NCBI GenBank assembly: GCA_028695735.1
Contig: JAQVIJ010000002.1
Location: 271,852 to 335,851, forward strand
Length of the DNA stretch: 64,000 bases
Source of the DNA: Deltaproteobacteria bacterium
Lineage (GTDB): Bacteria; Desulfobacterota; Dissulfuribacteria; Dissulfuribacterales; DYLC01
Direction of reading: 5' to 3'
The notes under the pieces were generated by a model. The model did no database searches, was not told where the DNA came from, and saw only the letters and a list, made by a program, of their open reading frames with translations. Position 1 is the first letter of the stretch. Each line of letters starts with the position of its first letter. Below, piece after piece: positions 33,121-40,704 of the stretch. A program made the translations under genes and the position numbers.

Positions 33121-34523
33121 CGGTTCGGCTGAAAATCACCCTCCTGATCACGGCGGCCGGTTTTCTATCCAGCTTGGTGTTTTCCTGCATTATATTGTGG
33201 GAAATGCTGGAACAGCCTTTCCATCTCATTGACGCTGATCTGGAATCCGCCGCCAGACGGGCCGTTCAAATTGTATTTAGAGGTGATGAGAAAAGAGGCT
33301 CGGTTGCACAGTGGTCTATAAACGATGAACGGTATTGGTTGGAAATCAAGGATCAGGATTCCAACAAGTCTGTTTATCGTTCAGACCTGGCCAAGCTGAT
33401 CGAAATTCCGGAACCGGCTCTTGGTTCCAAGGCCACTATCAGTCTCATCGTCCCTCGGGAACAAATCGATTTGGGACAGGATCGGCGAAACGAGGTGACC
33501 TTTCGCGTGCGGAAACTCAAAATTTCACTTGGTGCAAGGACGTTTCTTGTTTGCGCGGGCCGCCCCATGGAAAATCTGGAAGAAGAGTTTTGGGACACCC
33601 TCATTGGCGTTGTCAGCGGCCTCGTCTTCTCGGGCCTCTTGCTGATGGGGATCAGCTATTTTATGGCCGGTTTCATCCTTAAACCCGTCAGGATTATTAA
33701 CGAGCAGGCCAGGGATATCAGCGAGAAGCATCTGGACCGGAGAATACCGATATCCGGTGGCCGCGATGAATTCAACACCCTGGCGCAAACCCTCAACAAG
33801 GTTTTCGATAGGCTGCAGCACGCCTTCCTGCGCCAAAAGAGACTGCTCGCCGACGCGTCCCACGAATTGAAAACACCCCTGACCATGATGCGGCTGGCGC
33901 TGGATCAAATCCGCTCAGGCATCGGCGAAACCAGACCTGATCCGCAAGCGGAAAGCCTTGAGTGGATGACCGAACAGGTACTGCGTATGGAGAGGCTGGT
34001 AAAGAGCCTTTTGGATCTGTCATCCCTTGAAATCGAGGCTGCTGTTGCAAAAGATTCGATAAATCTGGCCGAGATGTTGGACTCTTTGATCGCTGACTAC
34101 CGTTTCTTGGCTGAACCGCGTGACATTGACATAAACGTCACACTTCCAGAGCGGCTTGAAGTAGAAGGAGACGCGGAGAAACTGCACAGGGCTTTTTCCA
34201 ACATTCTGGATAACGCCGTCAAATATAATATGGATGGCGGACAAATTAAAATCGCCGGCGATCTATTCGATGCTGGTCTGACTATAATCATTAGCAATAC
34301 CGGCCCGGGCGTTCCCGAAGCGGAAATCCCCAAGGTGTTCGATCAATTCTACAGAGTCGACCAATCAAGGTCACTGCGCCATGGTGGCTCCGGCTTGGGT
34401 CTGGCCATCGTGAAACGGATTATTGAACTACATGGCGGCAATGTGAAATTCGAGAGCAGACAAGGAGGTTGGACGCGGGTGACCGTCAGCCTGCCTCGGT
34501 ACCAGGAGAACATTCCGGCGTGA
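33117..34523 (+). CDS. Sensor histidine kinase
   Basis: A 468-residue membrane kinase partner of the preceding regulator. Seen: TM1 at about 8-30, a periplasmic sensor region of about 130 residues, TM2 near 165-190, HAMP (about 190-245), the phospho-acceptor H-box ADASHELKTPLTMM near residue 248, the N-box FSNILDNAVKYN, G-boxes NTGPGVPEAEI and GGSGLGLAIVKRI. The start at 33117 (ATGA overlap) is used; a longer opening back to 32970 lies inside the regulator gene. A role in envelope stress or antimicrobial resistance is inferred from the neighbours. Confidence 0.95.
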   Translation: MTVRLKITLLITAAGFLSSLVFSCIILWEMLEQPFHLIDADLESAARRAVQIVFRGDEKRGSVAQWSINDERYWLEIKDQDSNKSVYRSDLAKLIEIPEPALGSKATISLIVPREQIDLGQDRRNEVTFRVRKLKISLGARTFLVCAGRPMENLEEEFWDTLIGVVSGLVFSGLLLMGISYFMAGFILKPVRIINEQARDISEKHLDRRIPISGGRDEFNTLAQTLNKVFDRLQHAFLRQKRLLADASHELKTPLTMMRLALDQIRSGIGETRPDPQAESLEWMTEQVLRMERLVKSLLDLSSLEIEAAVAKDSINLAEMLDSLIADYRFLAEPRDIDINVTLPERLEVEGDAEKLHRAFSNILDNAVKYNMDGGQIKIAGDLFDAGLTIIISNTGPGVPEAEIPKVFDQFYRVDQSRSLRHGGSGLGLAIVKRIIELHGGNVKFESRQGGWTRVTVSLPRYQENIPA

Positions 34524-34674
34524 TAAACGAAGATACTAATCCGAGCGTTGATATTTAGACATAGCCGAGCACATAGGAACATTCCGGATGTTTGAAAAAG
34601 TTGCAGACAAACTTGGGCATCTTCTGAAGACGCCGCAAACAGCCCAATGCTGCAGACTTCAATTGAAAGGACAG

Positions 34675-35101
34675 AAAAAGGACAGTCACATTCCTGAACA
34701 ACTTTTTTAATTAAATCTATTGGGGGCGGCAGCGGTGAAGCATTTGTTCCATGCGGCGCATAACTGCCATCCTTGGCAGGATGCGCCGCCGGCGCCCTCC
34801 ATGGCGCCTATTCCACAAACACTCCACCACTGCCGCCCCTTCTCGTCCCTGCGGAACTCCATGTTTATAACGGATGTCCTATTCATTCCCACTGCAATCC
34901 CACTGATAACGAATTAACCTGCTGGAATAATGAGCCGGCACTGCTGCCAATAAAAATCGCTGAAAATCGCTGGCTGAACCGGCATTTCTGCCAATAAAAA
35001 AAGTGGAATTGGCCTTTATCCTCATGTTAACCAAAATTCAAAGGATATGTGCTGCTTTAAAGCGGTGTTTATGATTGGACGTGGGGTTTCAGAAAGGGTG
35101 T
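34675..35101 (+). repeat. Inverted-repeat element, copy C (right end lost)
   Basis: It starts with AAAAAGGACAGTCACATTC and follows copy B closely for about 420 bp, through the palindrome and the stretch ending TGATTGGACGTGGGGTTTC. The right inverted end is absent; instead the sequence goes into a partial second repeat (AACCAAAGTCCAAAG) and then palindrome unit D. The boundary given is approximate. The 150 bp before it (34524-34674) hold nothing recognisable. Confidence 0.65.
34723..34839 (-). repeat. Structured palindromic repeat, unit C
   Basis: Outer stem ends GGGGCGGCA (34723-34731) and TGCCGCCCC (34831-34839). On the minus strand it encloses GGCGCC/GGCGCC and GCGGCGCAT/ATGCGCCGC hairpins. 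Nearly identical to unit B. Confidence 0.75.
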
Positions 35102-35169
35102 TAACCAAAGTCCAAAGTGTCTATGCCTTTTTTTAAGCGGCTTCTGAGGTAGGATGTGGAGGTGGGGAG

Positions 35170-35283
35170 GGGCGAGGGTAGCCGGTGTTTGTGGAATAGG
35201 CGCCACGAGGGCGCCGGCCCCACATTCTCCGCCAAGAAGGTCGGTTATGTGGGGCATAAAACAAATGCCGGCTGCCCTCGCCC
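35170..35283 (+). repeat. Structured palindromic repeat, unit D
   Basis: Same fold as units B and C but with different stem sequences: outer stem GGGCGAGGG...CCCTCGCCC continuing inward for about 23 pairs with three G-U wobbles, hairpin GGCGCC/GGCGCC, and hairpin GCCCCACAT (35217-35225) with ATGTGGGGC (35247-35255). It lies on the opposite strand sense to B and C, next to the right boundary of the island. Confidence 0.75.
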
Positions 35284-35308
35284 AGACATTGAATTGTCAC
35301 CTCATAAT

Positions 35309-36007
35309 CTATTCTGAGTCATTTTTTGCCTCCAGAAGCCCTAAAACAGCCGTGGCTGTATGAATGCAGGCATGATGTGTAAAGGGGAAGGGGGGTGTCA
35401 TGTGAGGAATTGGGCCAAAAGTGGGTATGTCTGTGCGTTTGGCGATGAAGTCCATGGAATCAGCGGCGATAAGCGGGTCTGTCACCGAGGTTTCATTGAA
35501 GATGACAGCGATCACCTGAATCCCCCTATGACCTAATGCCTCCAGGTGCACCAGGGTTTGATTGATGGTGCCCAGGCTGGTGGTGGTCACAAGTATGACG
35601 GGAATGGAGAGCTCTTTTATGAGATCTGCAAACAGCAAGTCGTGGCTGATGGGAGAAAATGGCCCTCCTGCGCCCTCTATGAGCAGTATGTCGCACACGG
35701 CCTCCAGGGCATGAGTGGCGTTTACAAGCCTTTCTTTGTCAATGTGAATGCCTTCGAGCTTGGCTGCCAAGTGAGGAGAGGCAGGAAATTTCAGGCAATA
35801 AGGCGCATGGTTTAGACCTGCCTCTGGCACAGGCCTGGCCATGGCCTCATAGACCAATTTTATGTCTTCGGAGCCGTGTGAGTCGCCTGTGGAGACCCAC
35901 TTCTGCACCTCTATTCGTATGCCTTTTGCATGCCAAGCGAAGGCAAGCATGGCTGTGATTAGAGTCTTTCCAACGCTGGTATTGATGCCTGTGACCGCTA
36001 TCTTCAC
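35309..36007 (-). CDS. bioD: Dethiobiotin synthetase
   Basis: A 232-residue ATP-dependent enzyme closing the ureido ring of dethiobiotin. Seen: the P-loop GINTSVGKT at residues 7-15, the substrate lysine in VQKWVSTGD, LLIEGAGGPFSPIS near residue 109, and a typical length. Its last codons lie in the 16-bp repeat; continuing instead with the bioA-side sequence would end it one residue earlier (...KNDF stop), overlapping the bioA start, which is probably the ancestral state. It overlaps tatC by 4 bp. Confidence 0.93.
   Translation of the reverse strand: MKIAVTGINTSVGKTLITAMLAFAWHAKGIRIEVQKWVSTGDSHGSEDIKLVYEAMARPVPEAGLNHAPYCLKFPASPHLAAKLEGIHIDKERLVNATHALEAVCDILLIEGAGGPFSPISHDLLFADLIKELSIPVILVTTTSLGTINQTLVHLEALGHRGIQVIAVIFNETSVTDPLIAADSMDFIAKRTDIPTFGPIPHMTPPFPFTHHACIHTATAVLGLLEAKNDSE
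35317..35332. repeat. 16-bp direct repeat, right end of the island (bioD side)
   Basis: AGTCATTTTTTGCCTC, identical to 22869-22884. Read on the minus strand it covers bioD codons for A-K-N-D just before the stop. Confidence 0.8.
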
Positions 36008-36705
36008 GGTGTCTCCTGGGAAATGCGTTTTTTATAGAATAAACGGCCTATGAGAATGCCTAATTCATAGAGAATGTATATGGGCACGGCCATCAGCATC
36101 ATGTTGAATGCGTCAGGTGTGGGCGTGAGAATGGCCGAGAGAATGGCGATGATCAAAATGGCATAGGAACGGGAGCGGCAAAAGAGCTCAGGGGAACAGA
36201 TGCCCATATAGCACAGCCCTGTGATGATGAGGGGCACCTCAAAGACCAGCCCAAAGCCGACGGTGAAGAGCACCACAAAATTTACAAACCTTTCCACTGA
36301 GATCACAGGTTGCAGGGTGTCGGATGCAAACCCCAGCAGAAACTTCATGGCAAAGGGCAGGGTGATAGACAGGCAGAACAGGGCGCCCACATAAAAAAGC
36401 ATCAGGGCCGCACAGGTAAAGAAGAGAATCTCCCTTTTTTTAAGTGGAAATACGGCATATATGGCCTGGGCTATGCGAAAAAACAGCCAGGGAACAGTCA
36501 CTCCAATGCCTATGAAGATGGAGAATTTCAGCAGGGCCATGGTGGGCTCCATGACGCCGAAAAAGGCCAGTTTTTGGTCAAAAAGCCCGGCAAATTTGGC
36601 CAGGGATCCGGGAAAGAGCCAAAAATTCACCAGGGTGATGACAAAAATGACAATACCTGTCTCTATGAGCCCTCGTCTGAGTTTTAGTAAAGATTCAGAG
36701 GACAT
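36004..36705 (-). CDS. tatC: Sec-independent protein translocase subunit TatC
   Basis: A 233-residue inner-membrane protein with six predicted helices that recognises twin-arginine signal peptides and exports folded proteins. Seen: the conserved F(x)P pattern region YAVFPLKKRE, FALPFAMKFLLGF-type loop, and the FGLVFEVPLIITGL motif with the key glutamate near residue 158, then LTPTPDAFNMMLMAVPIYILYELGI. TatA/B genes are not in the window. It overlaps purQ and bioD starts/stops, sitting in the same minus-strand operon. Confidence 0.92.
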   Translation of the reverse strand: MSSESLLKLRRGLIETGIVIFVITLVNFWLFPGSLAKFAGLFDQKLAFFGVMEPTMALLKFSIFIGIGVTVPWLFFRIAQAIYAVFPLKKREILFFTCAALMLFYVGALFCLSITLPFAMKFLLGFASDTLQPVISVERFVNFVVLFTVGFGLVFEVPLIITGLCYMGICSPELFCRSRSYAILIIAILSAILTPTPDAFNMMLMAVPIYILYELGILIGRLFYKKRISQETP

Positions 36706-37525
36706 TCGTTTGAATGTAATTCACTGCGTTACGAAACAGGGCGAGGCCCATTCCCTCTTCCGGCAGCTCCTTGCGTGTCCAGAGGGGGTGATTGGTGCGG
36801 TGGTGATAGGCCTCTGGATGAGGCATGAGCCCAAAGATGCGGCCGGTGGAGTCGCAGATGCCTGCTATGGCCATCTCTGATCCATTGGGATTATGTGGGT
36901 ATTCCTGCGTGGGCATGCCTGTCTCTGCATGGAGGTACTGCATGACCATGAGGTTTTGGTCTAAAATGGCCTTTAGTGTGCCTTCATTCATTGTGACAAA
37001 CTTGCCCTCTCCATGCCGCACAGGAAGGTCCATGGTCTGTATGCCCTGAGTGAAGATGCATGGAGAGTTGGCATTGATGCCGAGAGTCACCCACCTGTCT
37101 TCAAATCTGCCCGAGTCATTATGCGTGAGGCTTACGATGCGTTGAGTGTAATTGCCTTCCAGCCCTGGCAGAATCCCTGCCTTGACCAGGAGTTGAAAGC
37201 CGTTACACACCCCCAGAATCACCCCTCCCTGGGCTATGAAATTCAGAATTTGATGAAGCAGCCTTTCGCCCGTGTTTGCGACATGGGCATGAAGCAGCCT
37301 GTGGGCGGCTGCCTGGGCTGATCCCAAATGGTCACCGTCCAGAAAACCACCTGGCAGGTTCAGGAAGTGATAGTCTTGAATGCGGTATGTGCCATCCAGG
37401 ATGTCGCTCCAGTGCACGATATCCGCTTGACCTGCACCACCCAATTTGCAGCAGTGTGCCATCTCGCGTTCACAATTGGTGCCATAGCCGGTTACTACCA
37501 GTGCCTTTACTGCTTTTTTCGCCAT
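36695..37525 (-). CDS. purQ: Phosphoribosylformylglycinamidine synthase, glutaminase subunit
   Basis: A 276-residue class I glutamine amidotransferase that supplies ammonia to FGAM synthase in purine synthesis. Seen: N-terminal VVTGYGTNCEREMA, the nucleophile cysteine in GVCNGFQLL near residue 106, and the His/Glu pair in MPHPEAYHH near residue 235. It has a GAGGAGAT Shine-Dalgarno. PurL is not nearby. It overlaps tatC by 11 bp. Confidence 0.93.
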   Translation of the reverse strand: MAKKAVKALVVTGYGTNCEREMAHCCKLGGAGQADIVHWSDILDGTYRIQDYHFLNLPGGFLDGDHLGSAQAAAHRLLHAHVANTGERLLHQILNFIAQGGVILGVCNGFQLLVKAGILPGLEGNYTQRIVSLTHNDSGRFEDRWVTLGINANSPCIFTQGIQTMDLPVRHGEGKFVTMNEGTLKAILDQNLMVMQYLHAETGMPTQEYPHNPNGSEMAIAGICDSTGRIFGLMPHPEAYHHRTNHPLWTRKELPEEGMGLALFRNAVNYIQTNVL

Positions 37526-37590
37526 TTATATCTCCTCAAAGGGAATCTGAAAAAAACGCCTCTAATTTTCAGATCTTCCCTGAATATACC

Positions 37591-38130
37591 CTACATACTC
37601 TCAAGTGCTATGTGTTTGATGGAAAATCGTTCCTGCCACGGGGCTGTCTCATCCTCGGGCTGTTGTTCAAATATCTGAAGCAGAATCCAGCCTGGTGGTT
37701 CCTTTCTGCCCAGGAGTTCCCCTGGGTTGAGAAGGAGTCTGCCCTTGTCCTCCTGCATGAAGCGGCGGTGTGTGTGCCCGAAGCAGACCAAGTGAAATTC
37801 ATGGGAGTTAAACAGGGCATGGCCCACGCCTGGGTCGTGAGTAAATGCAATGGAGACGCCGTTGAACTCCAGTCTGCCGATCCATCCATGCATTTGAAAT
37901 CTGCCCTTGGAGTCTTGAATCTTTTGAGACAAAAGGAATGGATCCCCGTAGTTGTTGCCGCTTACCAGATGAAGTGGGCCGTTAAACAGCTCGAACTCCT
38001 CCAGCAAAAAGGGCGAGACCATGTCTCCACAGTGAAGAATGGCCTCGACTCCCAAGTTGTTCATCTGCTCTATGGCCTTAGCTGTGTGAACAATGTGGTC
38101 ATGGGTGTCCGATATAATGGCTATTTTCAT
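37591..38130 (-). CDS. YfcE/MJ0936-type metallophosphoesterase
   Basis: A 179-residue calcineurin-like phosphoesterase. Metal-binding motifs are all present: SDTHDH at residues 7-12, HCGDM near 38-42, GNNYG near 60, and the late FGHTHRRF near 137. Such enzymes hydrolyse phosphodiesters in vitro; the natural substrate is unknown. It overlaps the ogt gene by 32 bp. Confidence 0.88.
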   Translation of the reverse strand: MKIAIISDTHDHIVHTAKAIEQMNNLGVEAILHCGDMVSPFLLEEFELFNGPLHLVSGNNYGDPFLLSQKIQDSKGRFQMHGWIGRLEFNGVSIAFTHDPGVGHALFNSHEFHLVCFGHTHRRFMQEDKGRLLLNPGELLGRKEPPGWILLQIFEQQPEDETAPWQERFSIKHIALESM

Positions 38131-38632
38131 GCGCCCTCCTTTGCCGATCCTCTATGGCCAGCAGGATTTTTTTAATCTCCAGGCCGCAGGAAAAGCCGGT
38201 GAGTTCTCCATGCGAGCCCAGTACTCTATGACATGGGATTATAATGGGTAGTGGATTGGCCTTCAATGCCTGACCTATGGCGCGAGGCGAGGTTTGAAGG
38301 ATTTGTGCCAGTTCCTTGTAGGAAAGGGTATGGCCATAGGGCAATGAGAGCAGGGTGGTCCAGACCTCCACACTAAAGCGGCTGCCCCTTGCCGTATAGG
38401 GAATGGGAAATTCCAGGTTGTGAATTTGGCCGGTTAAAAGCCCAGTTAAGGCGTCAGCAAGGGGGGAATCGCCTTTATATTCCTGTTTGGCAGTAGGGGC
38501 TTGGCTGATGTTCAGGCGAATAAGCCTGTTTTCATGCCAAAATGCAGTGACAAAGAGTTCATAGGGCGCCAAGACAAGCCGCAGGTCTTCTGTTTTGGTG
38601 AAACCGGCCTCAGAAGATGTGTTCAAAGCCAT
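38099..38632 (-). CDS. ogt: Methylated-DNA-protein cysteine methyltransferase
   Basis: A suicide DNA-repair protein of 177 residues that takes the alkyl group from O6-alkylguanine. The acceptor cysteine is in IPCHRVLGSHGELTGFS near residue 140, preceded by the DNA-binding helix-turn-helix LSYKELAQILQTSPRAIGQALKANPLP. The ATG at 38632 is preferred to a TTG at 38656; both lie inside the end of thiL. Assigned as ogt/MGMT family; ada-type N-terminal domain is absent. Confidence 0.9.
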   Translation of the reverse strand: MALNTSSEAGFTKTEDLRLVLAPYELFVTAFWHENRLIRLNISQAPTAKQEYKGDSPLADALTGLLTGQIHNLEFPIPYTARGSRFSVEVWTTLLSLPYGHTLSYKELAQILQTSPRAIGQALKANPLPIIIPCHRVLGSHGELTGFSCGLEIKKILLAIEDRQRRAHENSHYIGHP

Positions 38633-39620
38633 GGTAAGAGATGTCTTTGCCCGCAATCCAGACGCCTTTTCCCTGCAGAATGCGGCCTATTTTATAAGGG
38701 GTATGCCCCAGTATGGCTGCTGCTGTGCGGCGCATTTGCCCCTCATTTTGAGGCGGAGTGGTCCAGATGAGCTCAAAATCCTCACCCCCTGTCAGGGCGG
38801 TTTTGAGTGGTGAAAGCCTCAGTGCCCGGCAGAGGAGACGGCTTGCCCGTGAGATGGGAATGGCCTTTGCGTCCAATTGCGCCATGACGCCGCTTTGAGA
38901 GCAGATGTGGGCCAAATCCGTTGCCAGTCCGTCCGAGGAGTCGATACAGGCGTTTGCAAGCCTGTCTTCAGCCAGGGCCTTGCCCAGGGCAAGCCTTGGA
39001 ATGGGCGTCAGGTGCCGTTTTATGGCCTTTTTTGCCGCAAAATGCAGGTTTTGAGGCATATTCAGCCGTTTTTTTTGCATCTTTTGCGCCTGAAGCCAGT
39101 ATAGGCCGCATGCGGCATCGCCCAGAGTGCCCGAACAGTAGATGAGGTCGCCGGGCCTTGCCTCCCGTCGCGTGAGGTGGCAATGGCGGTTGGCCTCTCC
39201 CAGGAGGGTCAGGGTGATGGAGAGTTCTTTGAGAGAGCTCACCGTATCCCCACCCACCAACTGAACGCCAAGAGGCCTGAGCTCTGCAAACAGGCCGGTT
39301 AAAAATGTGGAAAGAAAATCCTTTGAAAGGCCTGGTCTCACAGCGAGGTTGAGAAAGGCCCAACGGGGTGTGCCGCCCATGGCCGCTATGTCACTTAGAT
39401 TGACTGCCGCTGCCTTTCTGCCCAGGGAGAATGAGTCGAAATAGGCCAGATCGAAGTGTATGGCCTCTATGAGGGTGTCAGTGGTGACCAGCAGTTCCTT
39501 GTCCTGGTTCAACTGAAGCACGGCACAGTCATCGCCTATGCCCATTATAACGCTCGAGTCACAGGTGCTTGCTGCCTGTTTGGCTATGTATTCGATGAGG
39601 TGAAGCTCATGCAGGGCCAT
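38610..39620 (-). CDS. thiL: Thiamine-monophosphate kinase
   Basis: A 336-residue AIR-synthase-fold kinase converting thiamine phosphate to the active pyrophosphate. Seen: N-terminal MGIGDDCAVLQ, TTDTLIEAIHFDL, AVNLSDIAAMGGTPRWAF near residue 73, GGDTVSS near 121, and SSDGLATDLAHI near 228. Length and motifs are normal. It overlaps ogt by 23 bp. Confidence 0.94.
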   Translation of the reverse strand: MALHELHLIEYIAKQAASTCDSSVIMGIGDDCAVLQLNQDKELLVTTDTLIEAIHFDLAYFDSFSLGRKAAAVNLSDIAAMGGTPRWAFLNLAVRPGLSKDFLSTFLTGLFAELRPLGVQLVGGDTVSSLKELSITLTLLGEANRHCHLTRREARPGDLIYCSGTLGDAACGLYWLQAQKMQKKRLNMPQNLHFAAKKAIKRHLTPIPRLALGKALAEDRLANACIDSSDGLATDLAHICSQSGVMAQLDAKAIPISRASRLLCRALRLSPLKTALTGGEDFELIWTTPPQNEGQMRRTAAAILGHTPYKIGRILQGKGVWIAGKDISYHGFEHIF

Positions 39621-39682
39621 GTCTTTGTGAAAAGGGGCGGAAAGGGCCGCCCCTTGCGTTTGAAGTTGGGCTAACGCTATTC

Positions 39683-40102
39683 TCAGCGGCTTACAATCTC
39701 AAGGTTGCTGAAGAAGTATGCGATCTCCTTGGCAGCGGTCTCAGGGGCATCTGATCCGTGTACCACATTCCTTTCGATGTCTGTGGCGAAATCGGCACGA
39801 ATGGTGCCGGGTTTGGCCTCCTTGTAGTTGGTTGCGCCCATGAGCTCCCTGTTCTTTTGAATCACATCTTCGCCCTCCAGGACCATGACAACTATGGGGC
39901 CTGAGGACATGAAGTCAGTGAGGCTGTTGAAGAAGGGCTTGGAGGCATGGACAGCATAGAAGCCCTCGGCCTCCTTTTTGGTGAGTTGCAGCATCTTCAT
40001 GGCCGCTATGCGAATGCCTGCCGCCTCAAAGCGTTTGATGACCTCTCCGATGAGTCCGCGTTCAACCCCGTCGGGTTTGATGATGGATAGGGTACGTTCC
40101 AT
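39683..40102 (-). CDS. ndk: Nucleoside diphosphate kinase
   Basis: A 139-residue kinase that equilibrates (d)NDPs and (d)NTPs through a phospho-histidine. Seen: [19 protein letters not shown] at the start, the conserved [19 protein letters not shown], and the active-site histidine in [12 protein letters not shown] near residue 115. It has an AAAGGAG Shine-Dalgarno and stands 63 bp behind thiL's start region on the same strand. Confidence 0.97.
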   Translation of the reverse strand: MERTLSIIKPDGVERGLIGEVIKRFEAAGIRIAAMKMLQLTKKEAEGFYAVHASKPFFNSLTDFMSSGPIVVMVLEGEDVIQKNRELMGATNYKEAKPGTIRADFATDIERNVVHGSDAPETAAKEIAYFFSNLEIVSR

Positions 40103-40176
40103 TGTGTGTCTCCTTTTGAGTGTTTTTGCGTGGCGTCTTTATAACCTGTGTGGAATGAATTTCAAGTAGAGGCATG

Positions 40177-40656
40177 TCATATGCGGCACACACCTGTTTT
40201 TCTGAGCCTTACGCGTTCAGCAGCCGCCTCAAAGCGCCTTCTGTCCTCATCTGTCTCCAGAAGCACAGGTGAAACCGGTTGAGGCCGTCCGTTTTCTCCC
40301 AGGGCGACAAAGGTGAGATAGGCCGAGGCAGTGTGAACCAGGTTGCCGGTCTTGAGGTCCTCTGCCTCCACTCTGACGCCTATCTCCATGGAGGTCTTGC
40401 CGGTCCAGTTGAGGTTTGCCTTCAAATGCAGCAGATTGCCCACAAATACAGGGGAATGAAAGTTGATGCGGTCCACAGAGGCTGTCACCACATTCATGCG
40501 GCAGTGCCGACTGGCCACCACATAGGCTGCATTGTCTATGAGCTTCATGATAGTGCCGCCGTGCACATTGCCGGCAGGATTGGCATCCTCGGGCAGCATC
40601 ACCTGCACAAGGGTTACGCGAGAGTGAGAGGCTGGTTTGGGTTGAAGCTGTAGCAT
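40177..40656 (-). CDS. Acyl-CoA thioesterase (hotdog fold)
   Basis: A 159-residue hotdog-fold thioesterase of the YciA/BACH type. Seen: AGNVHGGTIMKLIDNAAYVVA near residues 27-47, with the acid residue of the family replaced by the aspartate in LIDNAA, and VDRINFHSPVFVGNLLHLKA. It probably hydrolyses medium or long acyl-CoAs in the cytosol. Confidence 0.88.
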   Translation of the reverse strand: MLQLQPKPASHSRVTLVQVMLPEDANPAGNVHGGTIMKLIDNAAYVVASRHCRMNVVTASVDRINFHSPVFVGNLLHLKANLNWTGKTSMEIGVRVEAEDLKTGNLVHTASAYLTFVALGENGRPQPVSPVLLETDEDRRRFEAAAERVRLRKTGVCRI

Positions 40657-40704
40657 AAAACCTCCAAGAGGTGGTTATGGTTACGTGTATGCCTTTTGAG
40701 TGCC

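Larger units (their letters stand above)
22885..35316. mobile_element. 12.4-kb accessory island inserted between bioD and bioA
   Basis: The segment separates two genes of one minus-strand operon and is flanked by an identical 16-bp repeat. Nearly all its genes read in the plus direction, against the bio operon. It carries defence/stress-type regulators, an envelope cassette with a two-component system, gene wrecks (a cyclotransferase fragment, a deleted DedA-LssY gene) and three copies of an inverted-repeat element. No integrase or complete transposase gene is present, so the mechanism of entry is not visible. Confidence 0.7.

Noticed and set aside
34508-34590. Repeat GAACATTCCGG at the kinase gene end and about 70 bp later
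   Set aside because: Eleven bases only, no further structure; too short to interpret.
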